Source of the DNA: Mucilaginibacter_A sp964251965
GTDB lineage: Bacteria > Bacteroidota > Bacteroidia > Sphingobacteriales > Sphingobacteriaceae
Length of the DNA: 64,000 nucleotides
Direction of reading: 5' to 3'
NCBI GenBank assembly: GCA_964251965.1
Contig: CAXULQ010000004.1
Span: forward strand, 124,001-188,000
Translations under genes and position numbers: made by a program
The notes under the pieces: generated by a model
Told to the model about the DNA's origin: nothing
Databases searched by the model: none
The model's input: the letters and a program-made list of their open reading frames with translations, nothing else
Shown: positions 8,728 through 17,522 of the stretch, one piece after another
Layout of the letters: each line of letters opens with the position of its first letter
Position numbering within the stretch: the first letter of the stretch is position 1

Positions 8728-8923
8728 ATGGAAACACTGATCCTTCGCCCAAAACCAAAGGGCAGCCGGTTGTTTTAAAAACGATTGCCAAAGCACTAAA
8801 AGTTGATTTCGAAACAGAAAAAAGCACTTACTGCCCGGATTTGTAAAAAAAATTTTAGATGGAAGGGAAGATGTTAAAAATGGGAAAGGTGTAAAAATTG
8901 CGATAGAAGACTTATGGAAATAA
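8728..8923 (+). pseudogene. Decayed DUF2683-type antitoxin
   Basis: From ATG 8728 the frame begins METLILRPK and then is lost. Reading through two single-base frameshifts (near 8752 and 8845) restores a full-length antitoxin-like protein of about 65 residues: TKGQPVVLKTIAKALKVDFE, then a CPDFVKKILDGRED segment, then VKIAIEDLWK and a TAA at 8921. This is the pattern of small DUF2683 antitoxins that precede Txe/YoeB-like toxins. The reconstruction is by eye; the assignment rests on pattern memory. Confidence 0.65.
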
Positions 8924-9027
8924 GATTTGCCTCAAAAGGCATTGCACATTTAGATTATTGAAACAAAACCGGCAATAAAAATTATTCAGAAAAAGATAAC
9001 TTAGCTTATTACAGCGATACGCGAGTT
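8914..9027 (+). pseudogene. Truncated Txe/YoeB-like toxin remnant
   Basis: Starting at ATG 8914, overlapping the antitoxin end by 10 bp as in intact pairs, the frame reads MEIRFASKGIAHLDY and hits TGA where the family has Trp. One frameshift later it continues IIQKKIT, TAG, LITAIRE. The C-terminal half, with the catalytic residues, is absent. Similarity stops at GAGTTAGC (about 9021-9028), where the next cassette-like unit seems to begin. Confidence 0.6.
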
Positions 9028-9049
9028 AGCAGTAATTTTAGGAACGACA

Positions 9050-9514
9050 ATGCAAGTAAATAATAGAATATCATTATTGAAAGAATATATTAAAGACAAG
9101 ATTGGCGACGACTGCGGTAATTGGGAGTATATGCATCGACCCTATATTAAATCTGTAGTTGGAAGTCTGAATGAAAAGGAATCTATAGAGTTTAGCCAAG
9201 TAATTTGGGATTGGAAAATTTCTTTTATCTACGAATTAGCCGACGCAATCCTTTCTGGCGGAAATAAGTATTTACAAGAAGACTATTTATATTGTAAAAT
9301 ATTTAGCATAATCGAAGAATTTGAAAGCTTAGAATATCTTGCTGAAAATCTTGGAGCATGTTTTTATTTACTCAAACCTGAAGAATACGATATTGAAATG
9401 TTCAAAAAAATGCGGGTAAATCTTCAAATTGTATTAGAAAAAACAATTTACAATGATTGGAAAGAAAAATATCGAGAATTAATTGCATCACTCGACGCAC
9501 AGATTTCATTATAA
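9050..9514 (+). CDS. Hypothetical protein in accessory island
   Basis: I do not recognise this 154-residue protein. It is probably soluble and largely helical, with several Trp and Tyr residues (NWEYMHRPY, VIWDWKISFIY, NDWKEKY) and no signal peptide or membrane segment. Its base composition is more A/T-rich than the flanking housekeeping genes. It lies between GAGTTAGCAG (about 9021) and a repeat starting GCTGCTAACATTAG (about 9527), the layout of a gene cassette: one short ORF followed by an attC-like palindrome. An immunity or defence role is possible but nothing in the sequence proves it. Confidence 0.7.
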   Translation: MQVNNRISLLKEYIKDKIGDDCGNWEYMHRPYIKSVVGSLNEKESIEFSQVIWDWKISFIYELADAILSGGNKYLQEDYLYCKIFSIIEEFESLEYLAENLGACFYLLKPEEYDIEMFKKMRVNLQIVLEKTIYNDWKEKYRELIASLDAQISL

Positions 9515-9524
9515 TAAAAAACTG

Positions 9525-9737
9525 CTGCTAACATTAGTTTGGCAAAAAACTGGCTGACGAATTAAACATCAACTTTTGTTTTGCTATTTTGCTTCAGTTC
9601 CGGCTGGCGGAACAAGATTTTAGCTGGTAAAAGAAGCATCAGCATTTGATTACAAATTTAAATTTGTTTTCGTTCAGACGGGTTTCAAATTCCAGTTCTT
9701 TGCTAATAACCAAACGTTATATTAAACCCCTACAACA
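9525..9737. repeat. attC-like imperfect palindrome, copy 1
   Basis: The ends can pair: TAACATTAGTTTGGCAAAAA with, reverse-complemented, TAACGTTTGGTTATTAGCAAA, followed inward by ACTGG and CCAGT. So TAAC/GTTA, TTTGG/CCAAA and ACTGG/CCAGT are nested in the way of integron attC arms, but the unit is long (about 210 bp). About 130 bp (from CTAACATTAG to CATTTGATTACAAATT) is repeated with changes after the Fic gene. No integrase is in the window. Confidence 0.55.
9628..9639 (+). repeat. Dispersed 12-mer, TAAAAGAAGCAT
   Basis: Exact copy in the middle of attC-like repeat 1, in the context GCTGGTAAAAGAAGCATCAG shared with the copy at 10434. Confidence 0.75.
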
Positions 9738-9756
9738 ACGACATTTCAAACTTTAA

Positions 9757-10317
9757 ATGAAAAATATCGATAAAAAAAGCTTAGAGAAAGCTTACAGTTT
9801 GTTTGATACTGGTGATATCGACAAAGTAGAGATAGGCACAAGCAAAGGGTTACAGCAAATACACAAATATTTGTTTGACGGACTTTATGGTTTTGCTGGA
9901 AAGATCCGTACCCAAAATATTGCAAAAGGTGGTTTCAGGTTTGCAACAGCGTTGTATTTAAAGGAAATTTTGCAAAAAGTGAAACAAATGCCAGAGAACA
10001 CCTATGAAGAAATCATCGAAAAGTATGTGGAAATGAATATAGTTCACCCTTTTATGGAAGGCAACGGCAGGACAATGCGGATTTGGCTGGATATGCTCTT
10101 GAAAAAGAGGCTTAAAAAAGTAGTAAACTGGCAATTTGTAGATAAAACGCTTTATTTACAGGCGATGGAACGCAGTCCTATTAACGACCTGGAACTACGG
10201 ACGTTGCTTGTTGCCAACTTAACAGAAGACATAAACAACCGGGATATTATTTTTAAGGGTATCGAACAATCCTACTATTATGAAGGATATGAAAAAGAAA
10301 ATGGTGATGAAAATTGA
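9757..10317 (+). CDS. Class III Fic protein (AMP transferase, self-inhibited)
   Basis: Fic-domain protein of 186 residues, predicted to transfer AMP from ATP to a hydroxyl of a target protein. The active motif HPFMEGNGRTMR is at 97-108 with catalytic His97. Near the C terminus SYYYEG (172-177) fits the inhibitory helix (S/T)xxxE(G/N), with Glu176 placed to block ATP; an inhibitory helix at the C terminus defines class III, typified by Neisseria NmFic, which this protein resembles closely in layout and length. No separate antitoxin is therefore needed. It is flanked on both sides by related attC-like repeats and starts about 25 bp after AACGTTATAT, so it may be a mobile cassette gene. Confidence 0.9.
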   Translation: MKNIDKKSLEKAYSLFDTGDIDKVEIGTSKGLQQIHKYLFDGLYGFAGKIRTQNIAKGGFRFATALYLKEILQKVKQMPENTYEEIIEKYVEMNIVHPFMEGNGRTMRIWLDMLLKKRLKKVVNWQFVDKTLYLQAMERSPINDLELRTLLVANLTEDINNRDIIFKGIEQSYYYEGYEKENGDEN

Positions 10318-10339
10318 TACTTCAATCCAATAGAAGTGC

Positions 10340-10545
10340 AGCACATAACATTGGTTCGGCAAAACTGGCTGACGGAATAAATTTGAACTTTTATTTTGCT
10401 TCAGTTACAGCCAACGAAACAAAATTTAGCTGGTAAAAGAAGCATCAGCATTTGATTATAAATTCCTGGTAAAGCCAACGGGATAACAACTACGCCTAAC
10501 CTAACAGACGTTACAGCGGATAATTTCATCCTGGAAATTCAATCC
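10340..10545. repeat. attC-like repeat, copy 2
   Basis: This starts CATAACATTGGTTCGGCAAA after the Fic gene and follows copy 1 through ACTGGCTGACG, TTTTGCTTCAGTT, TTTAGCTGGTAAAAGAAGCA and CATTTGATTA before the two diverge. The right side is less clear than in copy 1: CCTGGTAAAGCCAACGGG can pair with the left arm, and a GACGTTAC lies near 10532. The rest of this gene-free stretch up to 10647 shows no further structure. Confidence 0.5.
10434..10445 (+). repeat. Dispersed 12-mer, TAAAAGAAGCAT
   Basis: Exact copy inside attC-like repeat 2, at the place matching 9628 in copy 1. Confidence 0.75.
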
Positions 10546-10647
10546 TTGAAAGGGCATTATTAAATAGCAGAAGTAAGTTATATACCTGTCTCCAAAAACT
10601 TATTTTGCCGGTTGTAAGTTATCCCAACAATCAACCAGCAAAAATAA

Positions 10648-11457
10648 ATGAACCCCAACCCAAAACTTAAAGGACAAGCAGCCTTGGTAACCGGCGCAAA
10701 CAGTGGAATAGGTAAAGCGGTAGCCATAGCTTTAGGCAACGATGGCGCAAACGTTGTAGTAAACTATGTAACACACCCGGAAACTGCAGAAGAGGTTGTA
10801 AATGAAATTAAAAGCAACGGCGGAAATGCGATTGCACTTCAGGCAGATGTAAGCAAAGAAGACCAAGTGCAAAACATGTTCCAGGAGATGTACAAAGCTT
10901 TCGGCACGATTGATATTTTGGTAAATAACGCAGGTTTGCAGAAAGATTCTCCGTTTACAGAAATGAGTTTGGCCGATTGGCAATTGGTGATCGACATTAA
11001 CCTGACCGGCCAATTTTTATGTGCTCGGGAAGCTGCCAGGGAATTTATAAAACGCGGTGTTGTACCCGAAAGGAGCAAAGCTGCCGGAAAAATTATTTGT
11101 ATGAGCAGCGTGCATCAAATAATCCCGTGGGCGGGGCACGCAAATTATGCCAGCAGCAAAGGCGGCATCAACATGCTGATGCAAACTATGGCGCAGGAAC
11201 TCGCCCCCAAAAAAATCCGTGTAAACAGTATCGGGCCGGGCGCGATCCAAACGCCAATCAATAAAAGTGCCTGGGATACGCCGCAAGCGTTAAACAGCCT
11301 GCTCACCCTGATTCCGTATGGCCGTATCGGTGTGCCGGAAGACATCGGGTTGTTAGCGTCCTGGCTGGCCTGTGATGAATCTGATTACATCACCGGCGCA
11401 ACTATTTTTATGGATGGCGGCATGACGCTTTACCCCGGGTTTTCTACAAACGGTTAA
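10648..11457 (+). CDS. SDR oxidoreductase, glucose 1-dehydrogenase-like
   Basis: Classical SDR of 269 residues. It shows TGANSGIG (15-22), NNAG (93-96), and the triad Ser153, Tyr167 and Lys171 (YASSK), with the C-terminal ITGATIFMDGGM typical of bacterial glucose 1-dehydrogenases, which oxidise beta-D-glucose to gluconolactone with NAD(P). The substrate is not certain from motifs alone. Its 3' end is 3 bp from the convergent treY gene, and the surrounding genes release glucose from trehalose and glycogen, which fits a sugar role. Confidence 0.82.
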   Translation: MNPNPKLKGQAALVTGANSGIGKAVAIALGNDGANVVVNYVTHPETAEEVVNEIKSNGGNAIALQADVSKEDQVQNMFQEMYKAFGTIDILVNNAGLQKDSPFTEMSLADWQLVIDINLTGQFLCAREAAREFIKRGVVPERSKAAGKIICMSSVHQIIPWAGHANYASSKGGINMLMQTMAQELAPKKIRVNSIGPGAIQTPINKSAWDTPQALNSLLTLIPYGRIGVPEDIGLLASWLACDESDYITGATIFMDGGMTLYPGFSTNG

Positions 11458-11460
11458 AGA

Positions 11461-14400
11461 TCAGACTCGGTTATAAAATGTAACGATTTTACGAAGCTTC
11501 TTTTGCAGTACTTTATTTATTGTGCCAGGTTGAATACGCCAGTTCCAGTTTTTTTCTGCGGAAGCAGGCGTGTTCATCCGGGCTTTTTCGTCTAAACCCA
11601 AAATATCTTGTATTGGTATAATCACTGTTTTTGCCACTGAAGAATAGGCCAATTTAATTAAAACCCAGTTCACATTTTCCGCTCTAACTTTAATATTTAC
11701 ATATTGCTTTAAGTTTTTTATACTTTGCTGATCGGCATCGTTTTCAAACCAGCCCGTAATCGTATTATTATCATGAGTTCCTGTGTAAGCAAAACAATTT
11801 TGCGGATAATTATGCGGGATGTGGACAGAAGTTGGCATATCTTCACCAAAAGCGAATTGTAAAACTTTCATTCCAGGAAACCGAAATTCATCTCTAAGGC
11901 TATAAACTTCTTCTGTTATTTCACCCAAATCTTCTGCTACAAATGGCAGTTTTCCTAATTCTTTTTGTAAAACGTTAAAAAAATCGTTTCCAGGCCCGGT
12001 TTTCCATTCGCCGTTAATCGCTGTTTTTTCTGCTGCGGGAACTTCCCAGTAATTAGAAAAAGCACGAAAATGATCAAGTCGGAGCATATCAAAAAGTTCC
12101 ATATTTTTTCGGATGCGCTGTACCCACCAAGCGTAATTGTTCACTTTCAAAACATCCCAGCGGAAAACCGGCATTCCCCAAAGCTGTCCGTCAGCATTAA
12201 AATAATCTGGAGGTACACCGGCAACGCCAAGCATGTTGCCGTTTTTATCAAGGGAAAATATATCAGGGTTAGCCCAAACATCTACCGAATCATAACTGAT
12301 GTAAAACGGCAAATCGCCTAAAAGTTGGATGCTTCTTTTATGGCATAAATCTTTTAAAGCCTTCCACTGTTTAAAAAAAATAAATTGCAGCCATTTTTCT
12401 TTTTGCAACAGTTTTTGGTTTTCTGCGGAGAACTGTTCTAACGCTTTTTCATCACGCTTTTTATGCGGTTCCGGCCAGTCATACCAGGCCGAATTTTGGT
12501 AATGCTGTTTCAATACGGTATAAAGCGCAAAATCTTCCAGCCAGAAAGATTGTACCTCAACAAAACCATCAAACTCTTTTTTTAATACCTCAAACCCGCC
12601 ATCACAAAAGTTTTCGTAAGCCTGTTCAAAAATTACATCTTTTACTTGTTTCGCTTCTGCAAAATTTACTTTTTCTGTCTTAACCAGATGTAGTTTTTTA
12701 AGCTCTTTCTTTTCCAGCAAACCATCTTTCAGCAATAACTCAGGGCTAATTAACAACGTGTTGCCGGCAATACTGGAAACCGAGCTGTAAGGCGAATAAC
12801 TTTGCGCTGGCCCGCTTGGGTTTAGCGGCAGCAACTGCCAAAACTGCTGCTTGCTTTTGTACAAAAAATTTGCAAAAGCGATAGCTTCCGGCCCTAAATC
12901 TCCTATGCCAAAAGGCGAAGGCAACGAAGTGATATGCATCAAAACCCCTGCATTTCTTTCCGGTTTTTTCTGTTCCATTTTAAGGAACGCGTAAGGCTGC
13001 GAAACGAACAGTTCGCCAACTTCAACCGCATCTTGTTTAACGGCACCGGCAGAATTATCGAGCAGGTTTTTCCATTCTGCCGGTGCTTCTTTTGGTAGCA
13101 TAATTCTGGTATGCTTCCAATCAATACCCTTAAAATCAACGTTTTGTTCTTTACAGACTGCGGCCAAACCCAAAGGCACAACCACAATGTACCAGGTTTT
13201 ATCCAGGTTCCGGGCAAAAGCCAGCAGGTTTTTTTTATACTTTCCTTTGATGGTTAGCGGGATATATTTCCCTTTCAAAAACACTTCTGCCGCTGCTTTT
13301 CGTTCAGTAAAAAGTGTGTGGGTTAGTTTTAGTTTGATGTCGGCGTTATACCTCGTTTCCCATAATTGTTCTGCGCTTAAAGCTTTTTTTCCGGTAATCC
13401 GGTGCAACGATTCTAACCGTTTTTCGTAATCTACTGCCCGGCGGTTATCAGGGTCAACCATACTAAAATCCCAGTTTTCGCAACCTTGATAAACGTCGGG
13501 AACGCCCGGACAAGTAAATTTCAGCAGCACCTGAGAAAGCGAATTAACGATACCGAGATCAGCAATTTTTTGATGAAACGCTGAAAAGTTCCGCCAAAAT
13601 TCAGTTGACTGATCTAAAATTCCATCGATAAAAGAAGCAGTTGCCTGTTCGTATTTTTCGTTTTCGGTCGCCCAGCTTGAGTTCCTTTTACCTTCGCGCA
13701 AGGCTTTTTTCATGTATTCCTGCAAGCGTTCGCGGTAATTATCCTCGTCTTCGCCCGGCATCGGGAAAGTGCCAATCAGTGTTTCATAAATAAAATACTC
13801 GTCGTTCGCATCCGGCAGGTTATCGGTTTTAAGCGGATAATTTATTAACTGCCAGCTTTTTACGGTTTCAAACCATTCTTCTGCCAAATCAGAAAGTACA
13901 TTTAATCTCGCCCGCGCACCTTCACCGCGTTTGGTATCGTGCGTGGAAGTTGCGTTGATGGAAAGCGGCCAGTTTTCCTGTTTTTCCTGCATTTGCCGGT
14001 GGAATTCCTCCGCAGAAACCCCAAAAGCATCTGGCGCATCGCCAACTTCGCTGTGCGCAATAAAACGGTTGTAGGTGTACATCAGCGTATCTTCCACGCC
14101 TTTTGCCATTAGCGGACCGGTAAATTGCATCAGCCGCTGGTAAAAAAGCAAAGCGCGGCTGTTAAAATCGTTTTTATTTTTTGGGGAAGGATGCAGCAAC
14201 ACATCTTCCAGCAAAGTTAAAGCCAGGTAAAGTTCGGGTTTGTGTTTGTGGATGGCAACGAAAATTTCTTCTAACTGCTTGGTTTCCTGTTCTTCCAACG
14301 GAAAACTGTTGCCATAAAAACGGTAAACCGGACAATAGATCAGCAAATATCCAATGGCATTTTTAAGTTCGTCCAGTTTTATTTTTGTTAAAGGTTTTTT

Positions 14401-15681
14401 TGCGGCGAGGTTTAGTCCGAGGAAATAATGATACAAATTATCCAGTTCGCCGCCCATTTGCCCACGCAAAATCAAAGCCTTTTTTTCGCGGATCTGTTTC
14501 TGGATCGGTTTCTGCTCGCCGGCCAACTCTTGATAAAATCGGTTAAACTCTTTCTCAGCGTTTTTATTGGTGAAAAGATTGTTCACCAAAGCCAGAAAAT
14601 CATAACCGGAAGTACCTTGAATTGGCCAGTATTTCGGCAGTTCTTCACCTTTCTCCAGGATTTTTTCTACCACGATGTACGTTTCTCCGCCAACCAATTC
14701 CCGCAATTTTTCCAGGTACAAAGTCGGGTCGTACAAACCATCCACATGGTCAATCCGCAATCCCTGGAAAACACCTTCTTTTACCCATTCTTTTATTTTG
14801 AGGTGATAAGTTTCAAAAACTTCCGGGTTCTGGATGTTGAGGCAAATCAAACTATTCACCGTAAAAAAACGGCGGAAATTGATTTGGCTGTCGGTTTCTT
14901 CAAAAGAACACAAACGATAATGCTGTTCTCCGCAAACCCCCAAAATCAATTCCGGGTTTTGGTTGATTTTCTCCAGGTTATTTTCGATCAAAACCCGGAT
15001 GTTATCTTCCTTCATCATGGAAGCCAGCTGCAATTTGATCTCGTTCCAACGCAAAGCATACAGTTTTGCATCGTCCAGCATTTCCAAATCTTCCAGCTGG
15101 TTGGCCAACTGCCGGATGGTTTCATCCTGATTTTCATGCGGTAAAAGAAGCACGGAAGCGTAGGAGCGGGGATTGAGCGGATAAGCGGCATCAAAATAAT
15201 TCAGCACAAAACGGCCTTCTTTAAAAGTAATTTTCAGGTCGCCTTTTTTTATGGTTTCTTCCAAAGAAGCACCCAAAAACGGAACCATTATTCGGTCCCT
15301 AAAAAAATCACTGGTAAAAGAAGTATCAAAAAAAGCAGCATAAACGGAACGCGCTCCTTTTTCCAGCACATCATTTAACCAGGGATTTTTTGGATTGAAA
15401 GCCATGTGGTTGGGCACAATATCCTGTAGCCAATTTATTCCGGCTTCCTTTAGTTTTAGGCTGATGGAACGCAATTGTTCTTCCGTGCCAATTTCCGGGT
15501 CGATGTTGTGCGGATTTAAACCATCGTAACCATGTGTGCTCCCCGGCGTAGATTCCAGGATCGGCGAAGCGTAAACGGTAGCAACGCCCAGTTTTTGCAG
15601 GTATGGAATTACCTTCTCGAAATCATTAAAATTGAAATCTTTATGAAATTGTAACCGGTAGGTAGAAACAGGGTTGGTCAT
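11461..15681 (-). CDS. treY: TreY-MalQ fusion: maltooligosyl trehalose synthase + 4-alpha-glucanotransferase
   Basis: A 1406-residue two-enzyme protein. Residues 1 to about 890 are TreY (GH13), which turns the reducing end of maltodextrin into a trehalose unit: nucleophile Asp311 (GLRIDHVDG), acid/base Glu339 (VVEKIL) and Asp582 (STHDTKR). From about 902 (MEQKKPERNAG) to the end is a full MalQ (GH77, about 505 residues), with LGDLPFYISYD, the nucleophile Asp in MLRLDHFRAF, the acid/base Glu in VAEDLGE and the Asp in GTHDNNT. MalQ would lengthen short maltodextrins so that TreY can act on them again. The gene overlaps treZ by 4 bp (coupled translation) and ends the glgX-treZ-treY operon. The start is fixed by that overlap. 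Two dispersed 12-mers lie within (12329, 15315). Confidence 0.95.
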   Translation of the reverse strand: MTNPVSTYRLQFHKDFNFNDFEKVIPYLQKLGVATVYASPILESTPGSTHGYDGLNPHNIDPEIGTEEQLRSISLKLKEAGINWLQDIVPNHMAFNPKNPWLNDVLEKGARSVYAAFFDTSFTSDFFRDRIMVPFLGASLEETIKKGDLKITFKEGRFVLNYFDAAYPLNPRSYASVLLLPHENQDETIRQLANQLEDLEMLDDAKLYALRWNEIKLQLASMMKEDNIRVLIENNLEKINQNPELILGVCGEQHYRLCSFEETDSQINFRRFFTVNSLICLNIQNPEVFETYHLKIKEWVKEGVFQGLRIDHVDGLYDPTLYLEKLRELVGGETYIVVEKILEKGEELPKYWPIQGTSGYDFLALVNNLFTNKNAEKEFNRFYQELAGEQKPIQKQIREKKALILRGQMGGELDNLYHYFLGLNLAAKKPLTKIKLDELKNAIGYLLIYCPVYRFYGNSFPLEEQETKQLEEIFVAIHKHKPELYLALTLLEDVLLHPSPKNKNDFNSRALLFYQRLMQFTGPLMAKGVEDTLMYTYNRFIAHSEVGDAPDAFGVSAEEFHRQMQEKQENWPLSINATSTHDTKRGEGARARLNVLSDLAEEWFETVKSWQLINYPLKTDNLPDANDEYFIYETLIGTFPMPGEDEDNYRERLQEYMKKALREGKRNSSWATENEKYEQATASFIDGILDQSTEFWRNFSAFHQKIADLGIVNSLSQVLLKFTCPGVPDVYQGCENWDFSMVDPDNRRAVDYEKRLESLHRITGKKALSAEQLWETRYNADIKLKLTHTLFTERKAAAEVFLKGKYIPLTIKGKYKKNLLAFARNLDKTWYIVVVPLGLAAVCKEQNVDFKGIDWKHTRIMLPKEAPAEWKNLLDNSAGAVKQDAVEVGELFVSQPYAFLKMEQKKPERNAGVLMHITSLPSPFGIGDLGPEAIAFANFLYKSKQQFWQLLPLNPSGPAQSYSPYSSVSSIAGNTLLISPELLLKDGLLEKKELKKLHLVKTEKVNFAEAKQVKDVIFEQAYENFCDGGFEVLKKEFDGFVEVQSFWLEDFALYTVLKQHYQNSAWYDWPEPHKKRDEKALEQFSAENQKLLQKEKWLQFIFFKQWKALKDLCHKRSIQLLGDLPFYISYDSVDVWANPDIFSLDKNGNMLGVAGVPPDYFNADGQLWGMPVFRWDVLKVNNYAWWVQRIRKNMELFDMLRLDHFRAFSNYWEVPAAEKTAINGEWKTGPGNDFFNVLQKELGKLPFVAEDLGEITEEVYSLRDEFRFPGMKVLQFAFGEDMPTSVHIPHNYPQNCFAYTGTHDNNTITGWFENDADQQSIKNLKQYVNIKVRAENVNWVLIKLAYSSVAKTVIIPIQDILGLDEKARMNTPASAEKNWNWRIQPGTINKVLQKKLRKIVTFYNRV

Positions 15682-17519
15682 TGCTGGTTGCTGTAAATGA
15701 GGATGGATTCTGGGTTGATTGTTACCGGATTGGAAGAATCAACGCTTTCCGGAGAAGCGGATGGTCCGTTCCATTCCACATCGGCAGAAGCCAGTTCTTT
15801 GTGCCATTGCTGCTGGTTGTGAGGTAATTGTATTTGTTGCTGATCTTTAGAAAAGTTCATTAAACAAAGCACCTGGTTATCTTCGTGCCAACGGTGGAGC
15901 ATTAATGTTTGAGATTTTTCATCCGAAGAAACCAGTAAATGCTGCCGGTTTAGATGCGCCAAAGCCGGGAGTTTTTTCCGCAAAGCAATCAGCGTTTTGT
16001 AAAAACGAAGCATGGTTGCGTGCGGTTCCCGGCCGATCAAACCCCAGTTTAATTTTGACCTGGTAAAAGTAGCATCGTCCATCGGGTCTGGTGCTTCGCC
16101 TTCGGTATGGAAAGCAGCAAATTCTTCTTTCCGGCCTTTCCGTACGGCTTCGGCCAATTCCGGGTCGGTATGGCTCACGAAGTATAAAAACGGGTTCGGC
16201 TCGCTGTATTCTTCACCCATAAAAAGCATCGGTAAAAACGGCGAAACCAAAACTGCACCGGCCATCAGTTTCTGCATTTCAAAACTGAATAACTGACTGC
16301 TACGTTCGCCTAACATGCGGTTGCCAACCTGGTCGTGGTTTTGCGAGAAAACCACAAATTGTTCGCCCGGGTTATGTTCTGCTTTGATGCCAAAAGTTTT
16401 TTTACGGTGAGGCGAATACAAACCATCGTAAACATAAGCATCGCGGTAAGCTTTTTCGAGGTGTTTAATCCCTTCAAAATCCTCATAATAACCGGTTTTT
16501 TCTCCGCCAGCCGTTACCCGCAACGCATGGTGAAATTCGTCTATCCATTGCGCATCCATCCCAAAACCTTCTTTTTCCAAGGGGTTGATAAAGCGCAGGT
16601 CGTTCAAATCCAATTCAACAATTAAATGATGTTTGCGGCCGGTTTCTGCAGAAAGCTGGTTGACGTATTGTTTAATTTCGCGTAAAATATGCTTCGGACT
16701 AAAATCTTTAATGGCGTGGACGGCATCCATCCGCAAGGCATCTATATGAAAATCCCGGAACCACATCAGCACATTTTCGGTGTAAAATTGGCGCACGGCA
16801 TCGCAATATTCATCATCAAAATTGATGGCTTCTCCCCAAGGCGTGTTGTATTTTTGGGTGAAATACGCGCCAAACTCGCTGAAATAATTCCCTTCCGGGC
16901 CGAAGTGATTGTAAACCACATCCAGCACCACGGCGATGCTTCTTTTATGGCATAAATTTACGAGCTGCTGCAAAGCCTTTGCACCGCCGTAAGAATTTTG
17001 GACGGCAAAAGGAAAAACGCCATCGTAACCCCAGTTTCGTTCTCCCGGAAATTGTGCAAGCGGCATAATTTCTATCGCGGTAATGCCCAGTTCTTTTAAA
17101 TAATCCAGCTTTTGTTCGATGCCTGCAAACGTGCCTTCGGGCGTAAAAGTGCCGGTGTGCAGTTCGTAAAAAATATAATCCTCCAACGGTAAATTTCCCC
17201 AATCCTGGTCTGTCCAGTCAAACTGTACATCAACAGCCTGAGACGGGCCGTGCACACTTTCGGGCTGCGAAAGCGAAGCCGGGTCGGGCAGTTCTTTTTC
17301 TCCGCCTAAAACAAACTTGTATAAACCGCCGGGTTTTAAATCATCGGTTTCCAGCTGCCAGAACCCGTACGATGCTTCTTTTAACGGGTATTTTTTGTTG
17401 GTGCCGGTCAGCAATAATTCAACTGATTTTGCCAGCGGTGCCCAAAGTTTTATTTCTGCCCCGTTAGTATTAAAATTAACGCCGATGGCCCGTTTTTTCA
17501 GGTTGATATCCGTAAGCAT
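15678..17519 (-). CDS. treZ: Malto-oligosyltrehalose trehalohydrolase TreZ
   Basis: GH13 enzyme of 613 residues that cuts free trehalose from the maltooligosyl trehalose made by TreY. An N-terminal CBM48-like beta domain (about 10-100) precedes the barrel. The nucleophile is Asp265 (ALRMDAVHAI), the acid/base Glu302 (IVELDLNDLR) and the third acid is in SQNHDQVGNR. Many relatives have AESDLND; here it reads VELDLND, with the Glu kept. It begins 3 bp after glgX and overlaps treY by 4 bp, so the three are one transcript. Copies of the dispersed 12-mer or variants are at 16064, 16936 and 17372. Confidence 0.95.
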   Translation of the reverse strand: MLTDINLKKRAIGVNFNTNGAEIKLWAPLAKSVELLLTGTNKKYPLKEASYGFWQLETDDLKPGGLYKFVLGGEKELPDPASLSQPESVHGPSQAVDVQFDWTDQDWGNLPLEDYIFYELHTGTFTPEGTFAGIEQKLDYLKELGITAIEIMPLAQFPGERNWGYDGVFPFAVQNSYGGAKALQQLVNLCHKRSIAVVLDVVYNHFGPEGNYFSEFGAYFTQKYNTPWGEAINFDDEYCDAVRQFYTENVLMWFRDFHIDALRMDAVHAIKDFSPKHILREIKQYVNQLSAETGRKHHLIVELDLNDLRFINPLEKEGFGMDAQWIDEFHHALRVTAGGEKTGYYEDFEGIKHLEKAYRDAYVYDGLYSPHRKKTFGIKAEHNPGEQFVVFSQNHDQVGNRMLGERSSQLFSFEMQKLMAGAVLVSPFLPMLFMGEEYSEPNPFLYFVSHTDPELAEAVRKGRKEEFAAFHTEGEAPDPMDDATFTRSKLNWGLIGREPHATMLRFYKTLIALRKKLPALAHLNRQHLLVSSDEKSQTLMLHRWHEDNQVLCLMNFSKDQQQIQLPHNQQQWHKELASADVEWNGPSASPESVDSSNPVTINPESILIYSNQQ

Positions 17520-17522
17520 AAA

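Noticed and set aside
9050..9514. Unknown ORF as antitoxin of the Fic protein
   Set aside because: Class III Fic proteins inhibit themselves, and the ORF lacks the inhibitory (S/T)xxxE(G/N) motif and is separated by a 240-bp repeat.
14428..15144. 238-codon open frame antisense to treY
   Set aside because: It mirrors a conserved GH13 gene; composition (Phe/Gln-rich, no motif) is that of a complementary-strand shadow.
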